Below are positions 17,013 to 25,937 of a stretch of 64,000 bases of DNA, piece by piece. The position numbers and the translations under genes were made by a program. Source of the stretch: Limnohabitans sp. (GTDB lineage: Bacteria; Pseudomonadota; Gammaproteobacteria; Burkholderiales; Burkholderiaceae_C). A model generated the notes under the pieces. It was not told where the DNA came from, searched no databases, and saw only the letters and a list, made by a program, of their open reading frames with translations. The stretch spans positions 23,416 through 87,415 of the forward strand of contig VERE01000006.1 in assembly GCA_018882835.1 (NCBI GenBank). The letters run 5' to 3'. Each line of letters begins with the position of its first letter. The first letter of the stretch is position 1.

Positions 17013-17903
17013 ATGAAACGCGCCGTGGTGTTCAGCAAACGTCCCCGTCCCAGCGAGGCGGAGCGTCAAATCGCTGCGGCCAAAGCCCCAGAAGCGGCAA
17101 ACGATGAAAAAAAATGGCGATGGGACCGGGTTGCCCTTTTCCTGATGGGCTTGCTGGTGGCCGTGCTGGCTTACGAAGTGCGCGACGCATCGACCCCTGC
17201 CAAAACCGAGCTGACTCAAAAAGACATTGATGCCGCCGTTCTGCATGCGCTGACCACACAGGATTTGCCATCCCCCACGGCCAAAGCGGCCGCGGCTGTG
17301 CAGGGCGCTGTGGTGCGCGTGCAGGGCTTTGAGCCCAACCCCAAAAAACCCAAGGACGAGGACCGAGAGAGTGGCGTCGGCACCGGTGTGGTCATCAAGG
17401 ACGATGGCACGATTCTCACCAACTACCATGTGGTCTGGGGGGCCAAGCGCTTGGTGGTGACCTTTGCCGACGGCACGGAGTCTCCTGCCCATGTGGTGGG
17501 GGTGCACCCTGACAAAGACCTGGCGGTGGTCAAGCCGCAAAAAATTCCTGACGATTTGCAACCGGCCATTCTGGGCTCGAGCCGCCAGTTGTTGCCCGGA
17601 GATGGTGTGGTGGCCGTGGGCTTCCCCTTTGGCATAGGCCCCTCTGTCTCAGCGGGCGTGGTGTCGGGACTGGGGCGCGAGTTTTTGTCTCCCGAAGGCG
17701 GCCGTCGCCTGGCGGGGCTGATTCAGTTTGATGCGGCCGCCAACCCAGGCAATTCGGGCGGGCCTTTGGTGAACTTGTCAGGTGAGGTGGTGGGCATTGT
17801 CACCGCCATCCTCAATCCCACCTCGGCGCGCACCTTCATCGGCATTGGTTTTGCAACCACCATTGAGGAAGCGGGCATGGCCGTTGGCATGCCTCCTTTT
17901 TAA
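17013..17903 (+). CDS. Membrane-anchored trypsin-like (S1C/DegP-type) serine protease without PDZ domain
   Basis: 296 aa. Cytoplasmic basic head, one membrane helix at 39-54, then a protease domain with catalytic triad H139 (TNYHVV), D169 (DKDLAVV) and S248 (GNSGGPL). It ends at about residue 296 with no PDZ domain, unlike DegP/DegS, so activity is not gated in the usual way. The protease would face the periplasm. It lies 24 bases before moxR on the same strand, which suggests it works with the MoxR/VWA module, for example in envelope protein processing; that role is inference. Confidence 0.85.
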   Translation: MKRAVVFSKRPRPSEAERQIAAAKAPEAANDEKKWRWDRVALFLMGLLVAVLAYEVRDASTPAKTELTQKDIDAAVLHALTTQDLPSPTAKAAAAVQGAVVRVQGFEPNPKKPKDEDRESGVGTGVVIKDDGTILTNYHVVWGAKRLVVTFADGTESPAHVVGVHPDKDLAVVKPQKIPDDLQPAILGSSRQLLPGDGVVAVGFPFGIGPSVSAGVVSGLGREFLSPEGGRRLAGLIQFDAAANPGNSGGPLVNLSGEVVGIVTAILNPTSARTFIGIGFATTIEEAGMAVGMPPF

Positions 17904-17927
17904 CGAATTTCAAAGCAAGGAAATGGC

Positions 17928-18974
17928 ATGAACACTTCCACCGATGTCTGGCGCGGCCAGCCCACCGCCAACCCCGCAGCTGCGCAAGCCGCAGCCCAAA
18001 TGCAGCATGTGCTGTACGAAGTCAAACGCGTGGTGGTAGGGCAAGATGCCTTTCTGGAGCGCGTGCTGGTGGCTTTGCTGGCACAGGGCCATTTGCTGAT
18101 CGAGGGCGTTCCGGGCCTGGCCAAAACCCTGACCGTGAATACCTTGGCCAAAACACTGCGCGGCTCATTCCGCCGCATTCAGTTCACCCCCGATTTGTTG
18201 CCAGCCGACTTGGTGGGCACGCGCATCTTCAATCAAAAAACCAGCGAGTTCAGCACGGTGCTGGGCCCGGTGTTCGCCAACCTTTTGCTGGCCGATGAAA
18301 TCAACCGCGCCCCCGCCAAAGTGCAAAGTGCCTTGCTGGAGGTCATGCAAGAGCGGCAAGTGACCCTGGCTGGCGAAACCCACCGCGTGCCCTTGCCGTT
18401 TTTGGTGATGGCCACGCAGAACCCGATTGAAACCGAGGGCACCTATCCCTTGCCTGAGGCGCAAGTGGACCGTTTCATGATGAAGGTGCTGGTGGACTAC
18501 CCCACGGAAGACGAAGAGTTTGTGATCGTGCAGCGCGTGATTGGCGAGCCAGCGCAAGTGACCGGCGTGGTCACGCCAGAGCAGTTGATGGCCTTGCAAG
18601 CCCAGTGTCGGCGCGGCTATGTAGACCCTGGCCTGGTGCACTACGCCGTCAAGTTGGTGGCGGCCACGCGTCAGCCGGAGCGCTATGGGCTGGAAGACAT
18701 GAAACGTTTCTTAAGCTTTGGCGCCAGTCCCCGGGCCACCATCGGCTTGATCGAGGGGGCCAGAGCGCTGGCGTTTTTGCGCGGGCGCGATTACGCCTTG
18801 CCTGTAGACGTGGCCGACCTGGTGCCCGATGTGTTGCGCCATCGGTTGGTCTTGTCCTACGAGGCGTTGTCAGAAGGTCAGACCCCTGACAGCTTGATTG
18901 CCCGCATCATGCAAGCCGTGCCGGTGCCCGACAAACCCTTGGAATCTCATGCTCGGATGGCTGCGTCAGCTTAA
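17928..18974 (+). CDS. MoxR family AAA+ ATPase
   Basis: 348 aa. Walker A GVPGLAKT at 60-67 and Walker B LLLADEINRAP with DE at 123-124; sensor region MATQNPIETEGTYPLPEAQ and the MoxR phrase DRFMMKVLVDYP are intact. MoxR ATPases act as chaperones that activate or assemble complexes together with VWA proteins. An AAGGAAATGGC ribosome site precedes the ATG. Its 3' end overlaps the DUF58 gene by 26 bases, and the VWA gene follows. The order MoxR-DUF58-VWA is the conserved core of Bat-like operons. Confidence 0.92.
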   Translation: MNTSTDVWRGQPTANPAAAQAAAQMQHVLYEVKRVVVGQDAFLERVLVALLAQGHLLIEGVPGLAKTLTVNTLAKTLRGSFRRIQFTPDLLPADLVGTRIFNQKTSEFSTVLGPVFANLLLADEINRAPAKVQSALLEVMQERQVTLAGETHRVPLPFLVMATQNPIETEGTYPLPEAQVDRFMMKVLVDYPTEDEEFVIVQRVIGEPAQVTGVVTPEQLMALQAQCRRGYVDPGLVHYAVKLVAATRQPERYGLEDMKRFLSFGASPRATIGLIEGARALAFLRGRDYALPVDVADLVPDVLRHRLVLSYEALSEGQTPDSLIARIMQAVPVPDKPLESHARMAASA

Positions 18975-19923
18975 GCGCCAGCGACAGGCTGAGCCTGCAG
19001 CGGCTGTGTCGGGCACCGCGCTGGCGCGGGCCGACATGGATGCTTTGCTGCGACAGCTCGACTGGACCGTGTTGCGCCGCTTGGACGGTGCGCTGCAAGG
19101 CGACCACCGCAGTCTGTTTCGCGGGGCGGGACTGGACCTCGCGGATTTGCGCGAATACCAACCGCACGACGATGTGCGCCACATCGACTGGAATGTCACT
19201 GCGCGCCTGCAAGTGCCCCATGTGAGAGAACACCAGGAAGACCGGGAGGTCAGTGCCTGGTTTTTGCTGGACATGACCGGCTCCATGGGTTTTGGCTCCC
19301 AGGGACAGAGCAAGCGCGCTTTGATGCTTTCTTTCGTGGGCGTGATGGCTCAGATGCTGATGCGCCGCGGCAATCGCGTGGGTGCACTCATGCTGACCGC
19401 TGATCCCTCTGCGAAAATTCGCCATGTGCCTGCGCGGATGGGACGTCGGCATTTGCTGCATTTGATGGACACCGTGCAACGCGTGCCCCTGCAGGCATCT
19501 CACCATGAGACCGCCCTGGGGCCATGGTTGCACCAAGCGCAGTCCCTGCTCAAACGCCGTTCGCAAGTGTTTGTGCTGTCGGACTTTCTCAGCGCACCGG
19601 GTTGGGAGAAAGCCCTCAGTGGCTTGGCACGGCGACATGATGGCATTGCGGTTCGCCTCAGTGACCCATTGGAAACGAGGCTGCCAGCGGCAGGCCTGAT
19701 GTGGCTCGAAGATGCGGAATCGGGTGAACAGTTGTTGCTGGACACCTCTGATCCTGCGTTCAGGCAGCGTTATGCCGACCTGGCGCTGGCGCGAGAAGCG
19801 GCGTTTCATGCCGCACTGACGCAAGCCGGCATGGATGGTTTGGCGCTGGCCACCGACGAAGACCTGGCTTTGGCGGTACGGCACTTCGTGGCGCTTCGCA
19901 AGCGCAGGAGTTTGCATGCCTGA
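18949..19923 (+). CDS. DUF58 domain protein
   Basis: 324 aa from the ATG at 18949, overlapping the moxR end. The DUF58 hallmark REYQPHDDVRHIDWN is at 69-83, followed by a degenerate VWA-like metal site (LLDMTGSM, residues 107-113) where the usual DxSxS is DMTGS. It is soluble, with no signal peptide. DUF58 proteins are regular partners of MoxR ATPases; the VWA-like fold presumably binds the ATPase or the membrane VWA proteins. The stop overlaps the start of the next gene by 8 bases (ATGCCTGA), pointing to coupled translation. Confidence 0.9.
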   Translation: MLGWLRQLKRQRQAEPAAAVSGTALARADMDALLRQLDWTVLRRLDGALQGDHRSLFRGAGLDLADLREYQPHDDVRHIDWNVTARLQVPHVREHQEDREVSAWFLLDMTGSMGFGSQGQSKRALMLSFVGVMAQMLMRRGNRVGALMLTADPSAKIRHVPARMGRRHLLHLMDTVQRVPLQASHHETALGPWLHQAQSLLKRRSQVFVLSDFLSAPGWEKALSGLARRHDGIAVRLSDPLETRLPAAGLMWLEDAESGEQLLLDTSDPAFRQRYADLALAREAAFHAALTQAGMDGLALATDEDLALAVRHFVALRKRRSLHA

Positions 19924-20941
19924 TCTTTTCAGCCTGCATTTTTTGTGGCCGCCATTGCTGGTGAGCGGCCTGCTGGTGCCAATTTTGCTGTGGGTCTACC
20001 TTCGACTGCAACGCGCAAGCGCCACTGCGCCGGTTGGGCTCAAAGCCAAATGGCTGCTGCATGCGCCTGTGCTGTTGGTGTTGCTGGGTTTGACGTTGCT
20101 GTGTCTGGCTTTGGCGCGGCCGCAAGCCGTCATGCTCACGCCCATGCGCGAGGCCACGGTGATGCTGGCGATGGATATTTCTGGCAGCATGCGTGCCAAA
20201 GACTTGGAGCCCAGTCGTTTCGAGGCCGCCAAAGCGGCTGCCGAACGCTTCATCCAAGACAAGCCTGCACGACTGCGGGTGGGCCTGGTCACCATCGCTG
20301 GCACAGCGGCATTGGCGCAAGCGCCGACCGACCAGCGCGACGACTTGCTGCGTGCCCTGGAGAATTTGCCCCTGCAATACGGATCCGCATTGGGGACAGG
20401 CGTGTTGATTTCCCTGGAAGCCCTGCTGCCGGGAGCCAACATTGACGCCCAAAAAATCATCAATGAGGCGATGGATGGCAAGCCAGCCAAGCCGCCATCG
20501 CAGCCCCCGTCACAGCCAGCGCCATCCGCCAACCCAGCGCCTCAGGGACGCGCCATGGCAATTGTGTTGCTCAGTGATGGCCAAGGCAACATGGGGCCAG
20601 ACTTGTTGGCCATGGCCAAATTGGCGGCAGAACACAAAGTGCGGATTTACACCGTTGGCATCGGCACGCCAGAGGGCGCCATCGTGCAGGCCCAAGGACG
20701 GTCGATGCGGGTTCGGCTGGAGGAAGACATGTTGCGCAAGGTGGCCAACGAAACACAGGGTGAATATTTTCGGGCCAGCAGCGCGCAAGATTTGCACAAA
20801 ATCTATGACCAGTTGGGACACCGATTCCGCTTTGAAAAACGCGCCGTGACCGAGGTGACGGGTGCCATGGCTGCGTTAGGCATGCTGTTGGCCTTGTGGG
20901 GGTGCTTGCTGTCTTTGCACCGCTACGGTCGCATCCTCTAA
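19916..20941 (+). CDS. VWA domain membrane protein B (BatA/B-like)
   Basis: 341 aa. N-terminal helices at about 10-29 and 46-67, VWA domain with MIDAS DISGS (87-91) and IVLLSDGQGNMG, a Pro/Ser/Gln-rich insert (KPPSQPPSQPAPSANPAP) inside the domain, and a C-terminal helix ending RYGRIL. Same layout as VWA protein A on the other strand, including the GEYFRASSAQDLHKIY segment matching EYFKAGSADELKKIY there, so the two are paralogs. It would work in the inner membrane with MoxR and DUF58. No BatD or TPR partner gene follows; the next gene is a convergent aldo-keto reductase. Confidence 0.88.
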   Translation: MPDLFSLHFLWPPLLVSGLLVPILLWVYLRLQRASATAPVGLKAKWLLHAPVLLVLLGLTLLCLALARPQAVMLTPMREATVMLAMDISGSMRAKDLEPSRFEAAKAAAERFIQDKPARLRVGLVTIAGTAALAQAPTDQRDDLLRALENLPLQYGSALGTGVLISLEALLPGANIDAQKIINEAMDGKPAKPPSQPPSQPAPSANPAPQGRAMAIVLLSDGQGNMGPDLLAMAKLAAEHKVRIYTVGIGTPEGAIVQAQGRSMRVRLEEDMLRKVANETQGEYFRASSAQDLHKIYDQLGHRFRFEKRAVTEVTGAMAALGMLLALWGCLLSLHRYGRIL

Positions 20942-20973
20942 AGCCGCAGCCCCCTTTGGGCCTCGCAGCTTTT

Positions 20974-21990
20974 TTAGGGCTTGGCAATGCGGCCGGTCAG
21001 CGGGTATTGGGGGTCGTTGTAGCCGTGGGTGGAGGCATGGCCTTGAGGCACCCATCGATCTACCACGGCTTCATCCTCGGCAGTGAGCCTCACAGACAGG
21101 GCTGCCACATAGTCTTGCCATTGCGCCAAGGTGCGCGGGCCGCCAATGACGCCCTGGATGCGCTGGTTGTTGAGCACCCAGGCGATGGCAAATTGCGTTG
21201 GGCTCATGCCTCGTTGCGCTGCATGTGCGCACAGCGCTTGTGACACTTCGAGCGACTCTGGCCGGAACTCGGTCTGCAGGATGCGCTTGTCACCACGTGC
21301 TGCACGGCTGCCTGCCTCGGGGGCAGTACCCGGCTTGTATTTGCCTGTCAGCACACCGCGCGCCAGAGGGCTGTAGGCCACCACGCCCACGCCATAGTGG
21401 TCACAGCAGGGCAACAGCTCGGTTTCAATCTGGCGTGTGACTGCGCTGTACGGGGGTTGGCACACAATGGGTTGTGGAACGCCCATTTGCCGCGCCGTTT
21501 CCACCATGCGCGCCACACGCCAGCTGCGGAAGTTGGAGACGCCGTAATAGCGAATTTTGCCCAGCTCGATCAGCCGCGCGAAGGTGCCCAGGGTTTCTTC
21601 GATGGGGGTGCTCTCGTCGTCGCGGTGCATGTAATACACATCGATCCAATCGGTTTGCAGGCGCTGCAGGCTGTTGTCTACTTCCTTCAGCAGCCAGCGC
21701 CGGGACAAGCCCCGATCGTTGGGTTCTTGTCCGATCGGGTTGGCCACCTTGGTGGCCAGGACCCAGCGGTCTCGGTCCTTGGCAATCAGCCTGCCTACCA
21801 TGCGCTCCGATTCGCCGCTGGCATAGTTGTCAGCTGTGTCGATGGCGTTAAGGCCCGCGTCGCGTGTGGCATCGACAATGTTGCGAGCCTCTGCCTCGTC
21901 TGTTTGGTCACCAAACATCATGGTGCCCAGCCAGAGGGAGGGAACCTTCAGACCGCTGTGGCCCAGGTTGCTAAATTGAACCGTTGCCAT
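20974..21990 (-). CDS. Aldo/keto reductase
   Basis: 338 aa TIM-barrel oxidoreductase. The catalytic tetrad is visible: D51 and Y56 in IDTADNYASGESE, K81 in LATKVAN and H122 in YYMHRDD. The later GVSNFRSWRV and the IGGPRTLAQ NADP-binding segment are typical of AKR groups 11-14 (YajO/Tas-like). It reduces aldehydes or ketones with NADPH. It is the last gene of a leftward set with a receptor (6 bases upstream) and an enolase-superfamily dehydratase, suggesting acid sugar metabolism. Confidence 0.9.
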   Translation of the reverse strand: MATVQFSNLGHSGLKVPSLWLGTMMFGDQTDEAEARNIVDATRDAGLNAIDTADNYASGESERMVGRLIAKDRDRWVLATKVANPIGQEPNDRGLSRRWLLKEVDNSLQRLQTDWIDVYYMHRDDESTPIEETLGTFARLIELGKIRYYGVSNFRSWRVARMVETARQMGVPQPIVCQPPYSAVTRQIETELLPCCDHYGVGVVAYSPLARGVLTGKYKPGTAPEAGSRAARGDKRILQTEFRPESLEVSQALCAHAAQRGMSPTQFAIAWVLNNQRIQGVIGGPRTLAQWQDYVAALSVRLTAEDEAVVDRWVPQGHASTHGYNDPQYPLTGRIAKP

Positions 21991-21996
21991 GTCGCT

Positions 21997-22974
21997 TCAC
22001 TCCACCACCAATTTGATTTGTTTGACCACCGATTCAAAGGCCTCCAGCTCGGCCTTGATTTGTGCGGCCATCTGTTGCGAGGTGTTGCCCATGGGCTCCG
22101 AGCCGGCCTCCAGCATTTGCTTGCGCACATCCGGTTGCTGAATGATTTTCACAATTTCCGCATTCAGTTTTTGCACGATGGCGGGCGGGGTGGCGGCCGG
22201 TGCCAGCAAGCCAAACCAGGTGCCGACATCGAAGCCAGGCAGTACCGTTTCAGACAATGACGGCACGTCCGGCATGGCAGAAGAACGTTTGGCCGTCGTG
22301 ACCGCCAAGGCGCGAAGCTTGCCTGCCTTGACTTGCGGCAAGCCAGAGGTGACGGTGTCAAACATCAGCTGCACCTGACCACTGAGCAAGTCGGCCACCG
22401 CCGGTGCGCTGCCTTTGTAGGGCACGTGCACCAATTCCACGCCAGCACGCAGCTTGAACATTTCGCCGATCAAATGGTGGGCGGTGCCCGCGCCGGCAGA
22501 GCCGTAATTGAATTTGCCGGGCTGACTTTTGCTCAGCGCAATGAATTCGCCAATCGTCTTAGCGGGCACGTCGCTGTTCACCACAACCATGTTGGGCACC
22601 ATGGCCACCATGGTGATGGGCGCAAAGTCGCGATCGAATTGGTAGGGAATTTTGGCGTAGACCTTTTGTGCAATGGTGTGGTGTGCCGCGCCCATCAGCA
22701 GGGTGTAGCCATCGGGTGCGGATTTCGCCACGATGTCGGCGCCCAGGGTGGCCCCGGCACCAGGCTTGTTTTCAATGACCACGGGCTGTCCCCAGGCCAA
22801 CGTCAAGCGTTGGCCAACGAGCCGGGCCAGCATGTCTGTGGTGCCCCCCGGTGCAAAGGGCACCACGATCTTGATCGGGCGCGAAGGATAGTTGGCTGCA
22901 GTTTGCGCAATAGCGTTCGATGCCATGGCGGTCAGACCCGCGGCCAGTGCAATGCAATTCAGTAGGCGTTTCAT
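21997..22974 (-). CDS. Bug/TctC-type receptor, copy 3
   Basis: 325 aa from the ATG at 22974 with CAGGAGACTGAC upstream. Signal peptide cut near AIA-QT (residue 23). Ligand loop VPFAPGGTTD (38-47), second block HVPYKGSAPAVADLL. The C terminus ends VVKQIKLVVE, not the SGAxxD tail shared by many copies here. It is flanked by the dehydratase upstream and aldo-keto reductase downstream with gaps of 19 and 6 bases. The ligand may therefore be a sugar acid or hydroxy-dicarboxylate handled by those two enzymes. Confidence 0.92.
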   Translation of the reverse strand: MKRLLNCIALAAGLTAMASNAIAQTAANYPSRPIKIVVPFAPGGTTDMLARLVGQRLTLAWGQPVVIENKPGAGATLGADIVAKSAPDGYTLLMGAAHHTIAQKVYAKIPYQFDRDFAPITMVAMVPNMVVVNSDVPAKTIGEFIALSKSQPGKFNYGSAGAGTAHHLIGEMFKLRAGVELVHVPYKGSAPAVADLLSGQVQLMFDTVTSGLPQVKAGKLRALAVTTAKRSSAMPDVPSLSETVLPGFDVGTWFGLLAPAATPPAIVQKLNAEIVKIIQQPDVRKQMLEAGSEPMGNTSQQMAAQIKAELEAFESVVKQIKLVVE

Positions 22975-22993
22975 GTCAGTCTCCTGATGCCAA

Positions 22994-24127
22994 TTAAACA
23001 ATGCGTTGGCCGTATTTGGCCAGCGCTCTTTCGGACAAGGTTAAGCCCAGCCCAGGGGCTTGCTTGAGGTGCAACACGCCGTTGCGAATCAGTGGCGGGT
23101 CTTCATACAGTTCGGCCTGCAAGGGGTCTCGCTCCGGGTCGGTAAAGGCCTCCACGATACAGCCCGCGGGGCTGGAGGCCACGATGTGGGCATGGATGAA
23201 GCAATCGTGGTGCGGCGCCACTTGCACGTGGTTCAGTTCGCACAGCCCCGTGAGCTTGCGGCCCTCGGTGAAGCCGCCCATCATGGTGCAGTCGAACTGC
23301 AGAATCTGAATGGCCTGTTCCTCCAGCATGGCGCGGCAACCGTAGCTGGTCATTTCGCTTTCGCCGCCCGACAACGGTATGCGCGTTTTCTGCGCCAGCA
23401 GTTTCAGCCCTCGTCGGTCATCTTCCCAGCGGATGGGCTCTTCCAGCCAGCGGGGGTTGAGGGCTTCCAGGCGATGCGCGGCATCGATGGCTGTCGGCAA
23501 GTCCCAGGCGCGGTTGGGGTCGATCATGAAGTCGCGGTCCGGGCCAATCACCTCACGCATGACGGCCATGCGCTCGACATCCTGCGGAACCGGCAAGCCA
23601 CCGGCTTTGGCTTTGAAGCCGGTGTGGCCCTGGCCGAGCAGCATCTGCATTTCGTCGCGCAATTCCGCATGGTCTTTGCCTTCGCGATAGTAGCCACAAG
23701 TCACATAGGCGGGCACGCTGTCACGGTAGCCGCCGAACAGCCGGTACAGGGGCAAGCCTGCTGCCTTGCCCACGATGTCCCAGCAAGCAATGTCCACCGC
23801 CGCAGAGATGCGGATCAGCGCTTCGCGCGACCAGCCTTTTTCATTGGCCACTTTGCTGGTGGTCAGGGCAAACAGCTTTTGGTAAAGCCGCTCGGGCGCG
23901 AGCGCATCCTCGCCAATGATTTGCTCGGCCAGGCCGCCTTTCCAGGCCTTGATGGCAAAGTCAATCGGGGTGTAGCTGGTGGCCAGGCCAAAGCCTTCAA
24001 TGCCTTCGTCGGTGTACAGCCGCACCAAAATTTCATTGGCGGTGGGCACGATGAAATGGCTGGTCCAGTGCGGGCGTTCGGGCGCCGGCGCACGCAGGGC
24101 AAACACTTCCAATCGGGTGATCTTCAT
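22994..24127 (-). CDS. Enolase superfamily (mandelate racemase/muconate lactonizing) dehydratase or racemase
   Basis: 377 aa from the ATG at 24127; earlier in-frame starts run into the divergent gene region. The enolase barrel is complete: KAK base motif at 172-174, metal ligands D203 (MIDPNRAW), E229 (WLEEP) and E256 (SGGESE), and a candidate second base H306 in APHHDCF. The KxK plus His pattern fits the mandelate racemase subgroup, which includes many acid-sugar dehydratases. Likely substrate is a sugar acid or related alpha-hydroxy acid. It heads the leftward unit with receptor copy 3 and the aldo-keto reductase. Confidence 0.88.
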   Translation of the reverse strand: MKITRLEVFALRAPAPERPHWTSHFIVPTANEILVRLYTDEGIEGFGLATSYTPIDFAIKAWKGGLAEQIIGEDALAPERLYQKLFALTTSKVANEKGWSREALIRISAAVDIACWDIVGKAAGLPLYRLFGGYRDSVPAYVTCGYYREGKDHAELRDEMQMLLGQGHTGFKAKAGGLPVPQDVERMAVMREVIGPDRDFMIDPNRAWDLPTAIDAAHRLEALNPRWLEEPIRWEDDRRGLKLLAQKTRIPLSGGESEMTSYGCRAMLEEQAIQILQFDCTMMGGFTEGRKLTGLCELNHVQVAPHHDCFIHAHIVASSPAGCIVEAFTDPERDPLQAELYEDPPLIRNGVLHLKQAPGLGLTLSERALAKYGQRIV

Positions 24128-24243
24128 GCAGGAGTTCCTTGTGGTGCTGGGACTGTGCGCGATGCCGCCCAATGCCTCAGTCGCCAGTGAGACATTTTGC
24201 ATGTGCACAATGTCATCTTGTTTGCCATTGTGAGAGATTGCCC

Positions 24244-24789
24244 GTGCCACTGCCTTCACCCCAACCCCGCGCCCCAGAACATACCCGCCAAGTGACGTTT
24301 CAAGGCTATCGCCGTGAGGATGGCCTGTGGGACATCGAAGGTGAAATGAAAGACACCAAAAGCCTGGTGTTCGATTTGCAGGAAGAAGGCATATGGCAAC
24401 CCGGCGAGCCCATCCATCATTTGGCCATCCGCTTGACCGTGGATGCCAAATTGCTGATCCATGACATCGCCGTGGCCATGGAGAGCACGCCGCACCGGGA
24501 GTGCCCGACGGCCGCCGCCGCCATGCAACGCATGGTCGGCTGTACCCTGGGCGCGGGCTGGCGCAAAGCCATCGAAAAGAACCTGGGCGGCGTCCAGGGA
24601 TGCACCCATTTGCGAGAACTGTTGTTCAACATGGCGACCGTGGCGTTTCAGACCATTCAAGGCGCTTTCTCCTCGCCCGATGCCACGCAACCGCCGCCCC
24701 ACCTGGGGCGTTGTCATGCGTGGGCTTTTGAAGGGCCTCTGGTCGAACGGCAGTACCCTTTGTTCTTTCGTCCTAAGGGCAAGCCCTAA
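24244..24789 (+). CDS. DUF2889 family protein
   Basis: 181 aa from the GTG at 24244 (PLPSPQPRAPEHTRQV after the start) preceded by GAGAT. The in-frame upstream part back to 24139 is cysteine-rich and looks non-coding. Conserved phrases are YRREDGLWDIEGEMKDTKS, PIHHLAIRLTVD, and GCTHLRELLFNMATVAFQT, which mark the DUF2889 family. That family has no established function, but in proteobacteria it often sits with aromatic-acid or CoA-dependent catabolic genes. No signal peptide. Divergent from the dehydratase gene. Confidence 0.82.
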   Translation: MPLPSPQPRAPEHTRQVTFQGYRREDGLWDIEGEMKDTKSLVFDLQEEGIWQPGEPIHHLAIRLTVDAKLLIHDIAVAMESTPHRECPTAAAAMQRMVGCTLGAGWRKAIEKNLGGVQGCTHLRELLFNMATVAFQTIQGAFSSPDATQPPPHLGRCHAWAFEGPLVERQYPLFFRPKGKP

Positions 24790-24887
24790 TCCTTGCGCTT
24801 GGGGTTGTCACGGCTATTCAAGCTAAGGGGGAGTCGGTATCGTTGCGTTGTGATGCCGATCTGGCACCTTTTCAACAAGGAGAACCC

Positions 24888-25880
24888 ATGCGCCGAAACT
24901 GGCTTCGCTCCCTCGCTGTGATCGCTTGCTGCATGGCAAGCAGCAACCTGTCCTGGGCGCAAGCGCCTGCCAGCCCCAACGCCTGGCCCAACAAGCCTAT
25001 TCGCTGGGTCATTCCCTACACCCCCGGGGGGTTGACCGACAGCACCACCCGCATGGTGATTCAAAAGGTGCAGGAACTGACCGGGTGGCCCATCGTGATG
25101 GAAAACAAGCCTGGTGCCAATTCCTTGCTGGGCTCGGAATTTGTGGCCCGCGCCCAGCCAGATGGGTATACCTTTCTCACCGTCATTGCGGCACATGCTG
25201 CCAACGCCACGCTGTATGCCGGGCGCATGCCTTATGACCCCGTGAAAAGTTTTGCACCGGTATCCGTGGTGGGCATCACCCCGCTGATACTGACGGCCAG
25301 CAACAATTTCCCGGTCAAAGATGTCAAGGAGTTGATCAGCTATGCCAAGGCCAATCCGGACAAGGTGTCATTTGGTTCCTCGGGCATTGGTGCCGCAGCC
25401 CATTTGACCACTGAGTTTCTCAAGCTGAACACAGGGACCCAAATGGTGCACGTTCCCTACAAAGGCACCGCGCCCGCTTTGCAAGACCTGATGGGCAACT
25501 CCATCCAGATCCTGGTGGACACCCCGGTGTCGTTGATGCCGCATGTGCGCAGTGGCAAGATCAAGGCGCTGGGCATGTTCTCGTCCAAACGCATCCCCAG
25601 TGCGCCCGAAGTGCCGACCTTGGCCGAAGCTGGCGGTCCGGCACTGGAGGCCTCGACCTGGGTGCTTTTTCTGGCGCCCGCCGGTGTGCCCAAAGAAATT
25701 GTGGCCCGACTTTCTGCCGAAACAGCGCGTGCCTTGAATTCACCCGACTTGCGCGCGCGCTTTGAGGCCTTGGGCCTGGAGCCTGTGGGCAGCACTCCCG
25801 ATCAGGCGGTGAAGTTTCTGGACGAAGAAATTGTCAAGTGGGGCAAAGTCATCACATCCGCTGGCGTGAAGGCCGAATAA
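24888..25880 (+). CDS. Bug/TctC-type receptor, copy 4
   Basis: 330 aa from the ATG at 24888, after CAAGGAGAACCC. Signal peptide with two cysteines in its core (IACCMASS) ends near SWA-QA (24). Ligand loop IPYTPGGLTD (42-51), second block HVPYKGTAPALQDLM, tail KWGKVITSAGVKAE. It is the first of two consecutive receptors (next starts 57 bases on), followed by an altronate-dehydratase-like gene. The pair might bind different acids feeding the same enzyme. Confidence 0.92.
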   Translation: MRRNWLRSLAVIACCMASSNLSWAQAPASPNAWPNKPIRWVIPYTPGGLTDSTTRMVIQKVQELTGWPIVMENKPGANSLLGSEFVARAQPDGYTFLTVIAAHAANATLYAGRMPYDPVKSFAPVSVVGITPLILTASNNFPVKDVKELISYAKANPDKVSFGSSGIGAAAHLTTEFLKLNTGTQMVHVPYKGTAPALQDLMGNSIQILVDTPVSLMPHVRSGKIKALGMFSSKRIPSAPEVPTLAEAGGPALEASTWVLFLAPAGVPKEIVARLSAETARALNSPDLRARFEALGLEPVGSTPDQAVKFLDEEIVKWGKVITSAGVKAE

Positions 25881-25937
25881 GCCCTTTTCCTGAGCCACAA
25901 TCGGCGTTCTGCCCCGATTGACCACAGAGAGGAAGAC

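Noticed and set aside
18907..19917. Minus-strand open frame of 336 codons
   Set aside because: Antisense to the DUF58 gene, which carries the conserved REYQPHDDVRHIDWN motif and overlaps its neighbours in a standard operon.
20942..20973. Terminator between VWA protein B and the aldo-keto reductase
   Set aside because: A T run is present, but the possible stem is about 4 base pairs with mismatches outside it.
23060..24190. Long plus-strand open frame of 376 codons
   Set aside because: Antisense to the enolase-superfamily gene, which has all its metal ligands; the frame has no recognisable domain.
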